Positions 58,341-64,000 of a stretch of 64,000 bases of DNA are shown piece after piece (position 1 is the stretch's first letter; each line of letters opens with the position of its first letter). The translations under genes and the position numbers were made by a program. Below the pieces are notes generated by a model. The model saw only the letters and a program-made list of their open reading frames with translations, had not been told where the DNA came from and ran no database searches. Source of the stretch: Medicago truncatula (Eukaryota > Streptophyta > Magnoliopsida > Fabales > Fabaceae); NCBI RefSeq assembly GCF_003473485.1, contig NC_053045.1:56958494-57022493 (forward strand). The letters run 5' to 3'.

Positions 58341-59241
58341 GTTTTCTGATCAATCCCACAAAGTGTGGCCTGTCTCTTGAGCGTCATAAACACCCACCAA
58401 TTGTTGATAGATCATTATGTTACCTATTTCCATGACAAATATGCAATAAAGGTCAATATATTACATGTCCTGAGACATTGAAATAAAACAATATGGTGAT
58501 CCAATTCCTAACAAAAGCAAGTGGAGAACAACAGAAAGGTCGAAACTGTTTCATGGTAACATGTGTGGTCTTATCACCCTAGCCACCAATCAACAACAGA
58601 GGTATTTTTAACTTTCATAGATGACTAGACTAGAGAGACATGGATCTATTTTTTGTTGGAAAAATCAGAAGTATTTAACTATTTTATATGTGTTGTGAAT
58701 TCGGACTCAAAATCACACCAATACAAACTATGATGTGTGGAGCAAAGGAAAGTAGTAACCAATATCAAAGTAAACACAAGCAATAACAACAATAACAGCA
58801 CCTAGATCTAATCCAAGAATCAAAGTGAAAAGCACAAAATCACAAGCAAAAGATAAAGAGAGAAGAGAAACAAACACACCAAAGATTGTTGACCCAGTTC
58901 GGTCCAACTTGACCTAATCTGGGGGAGAGATTGATCTCTCCAATCCACTATCAAAGAGTTCTTACAAAGAGATACAAATGAGTTACAAGAAATTAGCTTC
59001 AACAAGCTCACAAACAATGAACAACCCTAATTTCTACCCATTTTCTCAATCTCACCAATGAACAAGACACTCAATGATTTTCACTCACCCAAGGTGTTTA
59101 CAATGTTTCCAAACCCTAAAGAGAACCTCACTACAAAGACACTCAACCCTCAAATTACCTCCTTTGTATTCCTAGGTTTATCTGTTGAAGCTCTCCTCTA
59201 AAAATGAAGAATGAAGCCTTTTATAGTGTTCAACATTCGTC
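58341..59241. other. Probable transposon-derived non-coding DNA
   Basis: Includes GTTGACCCAGTTCGGTCCAA (58887) and CTGGGGGAGAGATTGATCTC (58918), phrases typical of dispersed legume repeats. No protein domain was recognised. Confidence 0.4.
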
Positions 59242-59425
59242 AAAATCGGCCACCGAAGTCACCAAATCGGCCCCCGATTTCACCATAGTACAATACTATC
59301 TGATCCTTATCTTCCAAAATTGGCTGTCGATTTATACAAATTGGGGCCCGAAAAATGTCGAATGGAAAGGCAGAAATGACACAAAAATCGGCCACCGATT
59401 TCTACAAATCGGGGCCCGATTTTTC
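59242..59425. repeat. Three imperfect repeats of a bipartite AATCGG motif
   Basis: Copies at 59242, 59315 and 59382: each has AAAATCGGCCACCGA or a variant, a spacer, then AAATCGGGGCCCGA or a variant. Spacing is about 70 bp. The paired ATCGG/CCGAT motifs can form small hairpins. It is part of the repeat region and not coding. Confidence 0.6.
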
Positions 59426-60479
59426 ACTCCTTCAGACTTCAATTTGAAGGAAATTTAAACAGTATGCATCAAGAACTTTGAAGAGAAATAAACAAACTTA
59501 CCCACTTGGTGTTTGTGTACTAATAGGGGGAGAGTTTACGACTAAAAATTCAATATTTTTTGTCATGAAAATTGAAATTAAAACACAGCTAACCCCAACG
59601 AACTCTTTTCAACAAAGTGGGTGACAAATGAACATGGTCAGAACACTAGAAATTTTATGTTTTAAACTGATCACTAACCTTGGCAGGCAAGAATCAAACT
59701 CCAAAAAAGGATTGGAGTGGAGTGAACCTAAGAGCATTTTAGGGTGTTTTGGTTGTGAAACACATGCTCATATTCCAAATGCAAGAAGAACCATTGAGAA
59801 TAAGAGCTGCATGTGTGTGCAACATGGGATGACTGATGAATCTAATGGCTACAGGTTGCACTGTCTTATTCTACTTTGTTTTTCTACTTTCATATTTTAT
59901 TTTCCTTAAAATTTCTAATGTGCTTCCCTTTTTCATAGATGTTTGCAAATATGTAGTCTACTTCCTTATGACTATATGGCTGTCCTTAAAATGTCCGTAG
60001 CCAAGCACAAAGAAATCATGTGAGTAAAATTTTTTTCTTTCTTTTTTGTCATGTTTATTTTCTCTTTTTTAATCTAGTGTGTGTCTTGTGGTGCATATTG
60101 GAGAATATTTTGAATCTGTGTTTTACCTGAATATCAAGTAGTGAAAATATATATAGAATCGATAATTTATAATGAAAATTGTTCATACATATATATGATG
60201 CCCGTTGGCTTCGAATTTGAGTTAGATTGACAAAAATAATGTTTTAAATACCAAACCGAAGGGTTGAACTGGTTGTTTTGGCAGAGTTTTGTCCTAATTC
60301 TAGTGATTTAAAGCAGTTGAACCATGATCTAGGGGGCTCTCCAGTTCGACTTACGATTCAATGTTGAAACCACCAGGCAAAAAAAGAGTTTTTGTGACTT
60401 CTGCATGTCATGATGTAGACTTGATTTGTTACGTATGTACTTTTTGGAATTTTTTCCTTTTCTTTTTAGCCTTTTGATC
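59426..60479. other. Non-coding, includes copy of the 53262 segment
   Basis: 59661-59860 repeats 53262-53460. The rest is unassigned AT-rich DNA. Confidence 0.5.
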
Positions 60480-61080
60480 TATATCATTGCTGAATAGAGA
60501 ATCAAAGACACCACCAATGTTTGAATATTACTCTAAATTTTTCAAATTGAAACAATTTACTTTGGCCCTAATCAATGTTGAAATTTGCGTAATTTAAGAG
60601 TAGAACAATTTGTATTCTGTTCCTGGTGGAAAATCAACATATGGTTAATGGAAAACATTATATAGCATGTATATCTATTTTTAATAACTTGTTGTTTTCC
60701 TTGTATCTCATTATAAGGTTTATTTATCTTTACCTTTTGCCTTTTTTCTCAAGTCTAAATACTAAAAGGATTATTGTGAGCAAAGATGTGAAATTAGAAC
60801 AAGCAACTCACTGAAATTGGGATGTAAGTCATAAGGAAGAGCTGGAAATCAAATTAGATAGGCGTGGCCATGAACATGATGCAGACATTAATGATGAAGA
60901 AGGTAAAGTAGACAGTGAAGCAAGTGATGCGGTTCGTGATAGCAGAGATAAAAGTTGCAAGTCATGAGCATGCAGAAATAGGAGCATGGAGTAAATTATA
61001 CTCAAGTGTTTGCCCCTGTTAGCAGAATGGGTATTATGAGAATGATCGTAGCTATTAGGAGTTGTAGGAAAGAAAGAGAG
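60480..61080 (+). pseudogene. Copia fragment, first of two related copies
   Basis: Contains FFSSLNTKRIIVSKDVKLEQAT (about 60745-60810), the segment preceding the reverse transcriptase in Copia polyproteins, then an acidic spacer. At about 60988 comes YTQVFAPVSRMGIMRMIVAI, the RT start (usually YTQ.FAPV.R). The Asp/Glu-rich linker and several stops show decay. The 5' part (60480-60900) is repeated at 61995-62365. Confidence 0.65.
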
Positions 61081-61990
61081 AATAGAAATGATGGAATGTT
61101 TTCAAAATGCATGAGTTGGTGAGGAATTTGAGTTCTCAACGAGATATTTCTCAAGATAATACTCACAAGATAGTTCTCTTTTGAACGGGATTCAGGGCAT
61201 AATTTAGTGCAACTAAAATTAATTTGTTCAAGAGATTATGTACACTTCCATTAAAAACATTATCAGTCAAAACAAGACTCTTGAGCTTTTTGAAAGAGGA
61301 AATTGATGATGGAATTTTATCATACATGAAATTTGATTATGTAATGTTCTAAACTTCAAAAGAATTGATCTTACTTCTTTTTTTATGGTAATGGACCCAA
61401 CAATCCAAGTGACACCAATGGCAAACCTTCATATTTGAAAGCTTTGTCAAAACAGTAAAGAGAGAGTCAATAAATAATTTATCTGAAAGAGTTTCATTTG
61501 AATTTTAATGATTGTTAATTTTGCTACCTGACATTTCGAGAAAACAATCTTGAGAGAATGTGATGGAGGGATCTTGCAAAATTTTGTGAGATTGGTCCAT
61601 CATTGAATAACTTGAGAATATTCATGAAGCATTTGATCCATGCATACAAATTCGAGAAAGATTTATGCTGAAGGTAACAAGAATTACAAAGAAACATAAA
61701 AATTCTTCAAATTCAAAGACACTGAGCTAAACTTACTATGTAGCAATTTAAAGTAGTGTTTTTTTTTTAAGAAGCCAACTTCGTCCACCGAAATTGACAT
61801 CAAATAGAATCAAACCTGATACTTTGAGAGCAGCACACTCTAAGAGTGAGAAGCCAACCCCACCAGACGAAGTGGTTGAGTCATGATCCAGAGGGAAAAC
61901 CAGTTCGATTTCACTTTAGAAAATAGTAATAAAAAGGAAATGAGTTTATGTGCTTTCTGGATTTTTTTTTCTTTTCTGTTTGGCCATTTC
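61081..61990. other. Unassigned spacer
   Basis: AT-rich sequence with no recognised domain. A stretch near 61783-61900 (AACTTCGTCCACCGAAATTG and onward) looks like a SINE or repeat fragment, uncertain. Confidence 0.4.
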
Positions 61991-61994
61991 ATTT

Positions 61995-62365
61995 ATATCA
62001 AGTGCTGAACAAAGAATCAAAGACATCAATGTTTGATTATTACTCTACAGTTTTCAAATTGAAACTATTCACTTTGACCCCAATCAATGGAGAATCAACA
62101 AGTGATTAATGTCAAACATTATATACCACGTACATATACTTTTTGTTTCCTAGCACCTCATTACAAGGAATATTTATCTTTACCTTTTGTCTTTTTCTCA
62201 AGTCTAAATACTAAAAGGATTATAGTGACTAGGGATGTGAAATTAGCTCAAGCAAGTCAGTTGAATCGTGATGAAAGTCGTAAAGAAGAGCAGGAAATTC
62301 AATTAGATTGGGGTGATCATGGATGTGATGCAGACACTGCCAAAGGTGGGAGTTGTGACTCATGA
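61995..62365 (+). pseudogene. Copia fragment, second copy
   Basis: Parallels 60480-60900. It reads SSLNTKRIIVTRDVKLAQAS then EEQEIQLDWGDHGCDADTA, ending at TGA (62363-62365). It lacks the RT start present in the first copy. The two copies lie about 1.5 kb apart as diverged direct repeats. Confidence 0.6.
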
Positions 62366-63486
62366 ATGTTGAAATTAAATAAGCAAGGGAGAAAATTTGA
62401 GAATATTCCCTCTTTTATGATAGTAATATTTAGACGTGCTAAAGAAGTTTTCATTCCAAAATAACTACTTCAATCTCTAAGTTGTCTCAACTAGTCTTGA
62501 AAATATTCCCTCTTTTCTTGATTCCCCAAAACTGAAGAAAACTAATTTATGTTTCATGCAACATAGGAATGTAAAATAAAAATATTTTAGATGCCTAACC
62601 TAAGCAACAAAGACCATCAAAAGTGATCATGTGCAAGGCCATGAAAATTGTGCCTAGGAAATTGGAATTGGCATTTTAAATAGCTTCTTATCTAATTTGT
62701 TTTTGAAATTTATTATGATAATTTTTCTATTCTCTAATTTAATAAAACAAAATATCACATAATGATCTTGAAAAAATAAAATAAAAAGGGTTTAAAAGTA
62801 ATAATATATTATACTTTATTACAAATGATATAATAAATTTTAATTGACACAATAATTTCTTGATATTGTAAAGATATAATTTAAAATATACAATTTTTTA
62901 AGAATATATAACATAAAAAAAAGTTAATAGTGAAGATTGTATTCCAAAATCTAAAGTGTGTTTAGAATAACAAAACCAAGACAATTCGTAGTTTTTTTTT
63001 TTTGGCGTTAACCCTTCGGTTTTAGAAGAAATGATGATAGTTTGGAGTTTGGTTGTAAGGTAAGACAGATCCCCATCGAACTGGTTTTATTTTTCCTTCC
63101 AAAAGAAGCCAATCCCTAATTTTAGAGTAAATAGGCAAATCCTATGGAATCGTAAAATCGTTAAGTACAAGAAAGATTGTTGGTCGGAGGAACCAATTTG
63201 TTTGATTATTATCAATTTTATTGGTCGTTTTGCAAGTAAGTATAAAATTCAGGGGAGTAAACAGCCAACGACCACGATACGTAGACTAACAGAGGAAGTT
63301 TAACTGAGGGGCAAGTTGACTTATGTTTGATAATTTTAATGGATTTTTGCTTTTTTTCCTGCAAATTTTAAGGAGGTAATTACATGATTTTACAATTTTA
63401 TTCCTCATTTTACAACGATTCATAAACGGCAAATGGGTCTTCATAATTCTATCAACTAAGCCAAACCCTAAATCAAGCTGACCGAA
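62366..63486. other. Intergenic, upstream of the last F-box gene
   Basis: Very AT-rich, no gene. The final 80 bp match the 5' flank/UTR of the other F-box genes (ACGATTCATAAACGGCAAATGGGTCTTC near 63415; AAACCCTAAATC near 63470). Confidence 0.6.
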
Positions 63487-64000
63487 ATGAGGAGAAACAA
63501 CCGTCACACAAGACAAAGGCGCTTAAAGAAAAGGAAGAAGAATCCACCGCATCTTCCTCATGAATTGGTCATTCAAATTCTGCTGAGTCTACCTGTGAAG
63601 TCTCTTACACGTTTCAAGTGTGTTTGTAAGTCTTGGTTCTCACTTATCTCTCATGATGCCCACTTTGCAAATTCACATTTTCAACTGCATGCCGCAACAC
63701 AAGCACATAGAATTGCGATCAATTCAAATTCAGTTCCTGAAATTAGATCTATTGATTTAGAATCATCATTTATCGATGATTCTGCTTATGCAAATCATAC
63801 TTTTTTGCCTTATTCTGATCTTGAACTCAAATGTTCATGTAGAGGCTTTATACTTTTGCATACTTGCTCAGATATCCACCTATGGAATCCATCCACCGGA
63901 GCTCACAAACAAATACCTTTGTCTCCTAATCATTTTTCTTTATATTTCTATGGTTTTGGGTATGATCAGTTAACAGATGATTACTTAGTGGTTTTATTGT
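63487..64000 (+). CDS. F-box/FBA gene with basic N-terminal extension, runs off window
   Basis: Open from ATG at 63487 to the window end (171 codons), so the 3' part is not visible. After an unusual basic start, MRRNNRHTRQRRLKKRKKN (12 of 19 residues Arg/Lys), comes the F-box (HLPHELVIQILLSLPVKSLT, then CKSWFSLISHDAHF) and the FBA beginning with CRGFILLHTCSDIHLWNPST and GFGYDQLTDDYLVV. In paralogues the ATG lies in GGCGCATGGAGAAG. Here that position is GGCGCTTAAAGAAA (63523-63525 is TTA), so the ancestral start is lost and the upstream ATG reads through former 5'UTR in frame. The basic stretch could act as a nuclear/nucleolar signal. Without this ATG the next in-frame Met is not in the visible part. 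Confidence 0.82.
   Translation, partial: MRRNNRHTRQRRLKKRKKNPPHLPHELVIQILLSLPVKSLTRFKCVCKSWFSLISHDAHFANSHFQLHAATQAHRIAINSNSVPEIRSIDLESSFIDDSAYANHTFLPYSDLELKCSCRGFILLHTCSDIHLWNPSTGAHKQIPLSPNHFSLYFYGFGYDQLTDDYLVVLL

Overview
The window is plant nuclear DNA: AT-rich, with GT-AG introns, TATA and telo-box promoters, polyadenylated genes and many plant transposons. The copper amine oxidase closely resembles the pea/lentil seedling enzyme, and the array of F-box/FBA genes is of the kind expanded in Medicago and relatives. I infer a temperate legume (Fabaceae, probably Medicago or a close relative). There are no bacterial-type operons.

Layout. (1) 1-2.8 kb: intergenic, with one Harbinger-type MITE. 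(2) 2.85-6.36 kb, plus strand: a five-exon seedling copper amine oxidase gene, broken by a stop in the signal peptide and a 335-bp hAT element in exon 1. (3) 7.65-16.05 kb, minus strand: an apparently intact 15-coding-exon RRN3/TIF-IA gene (RNA polymerase I initiation factor, 634 aa), with a telo-box/TATA promoter, a 5'UTR intron, and a hAT element in its large intron. (4) 16.1-22.4 kb: transposon island, including a 5'-truncated L1-type LINE split by a 1.19-kb hAT element with a perfect 8-bp target duplication, a 70-bp (AT)n tract and a 1.05-kb inverted-repeat element. (5) 22.6-64 kb, plus strand: a cluster of eight F-box/FBA genes or remnants. Intact: 33236-34315, 40648-41751, 51028-52131, and one open but cut by the window edge at 63487. 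Broken: 22665-23757, 31833-32895, 34754-35097, 56216-56925. Between them lie four rearranged copies of a module derived from RRN3 exons 6-7 and intron 7, a B3-domain pseudogene, a GH18-receptor kinase pseudogene, an LRR-kinase remnant, a plant-mobile-domain fragment, Copia scraps, two SINEs with perfect target duplications, several MITEs and a 36-bp/108-bp higher-order minisatellite.

How it fits together. The F-box genes are expected to be substrate-receptor subunits of SCF ubiquitin ligases. They have multiplied by segmental duplication that carried RRN3-derived DNA along with them. Two copies (40.6 and 51.0 kb) are nearly identical in their last third and 3' flank but clearly diverged in their first half, which suggests gene conversion. 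One copy (63.5 kb) has lost the ancestral start codon and reads through former 5'UTR, gaining a strongly basic N-terminus. RRN3 is the only clear housekeeping gene. No wholly new system was identified. The most interesting features are the F-box/RRN3 duplication block, the exon-like 58-bp segment kept open in two copies of it, and the UTR-derived N-terminus.
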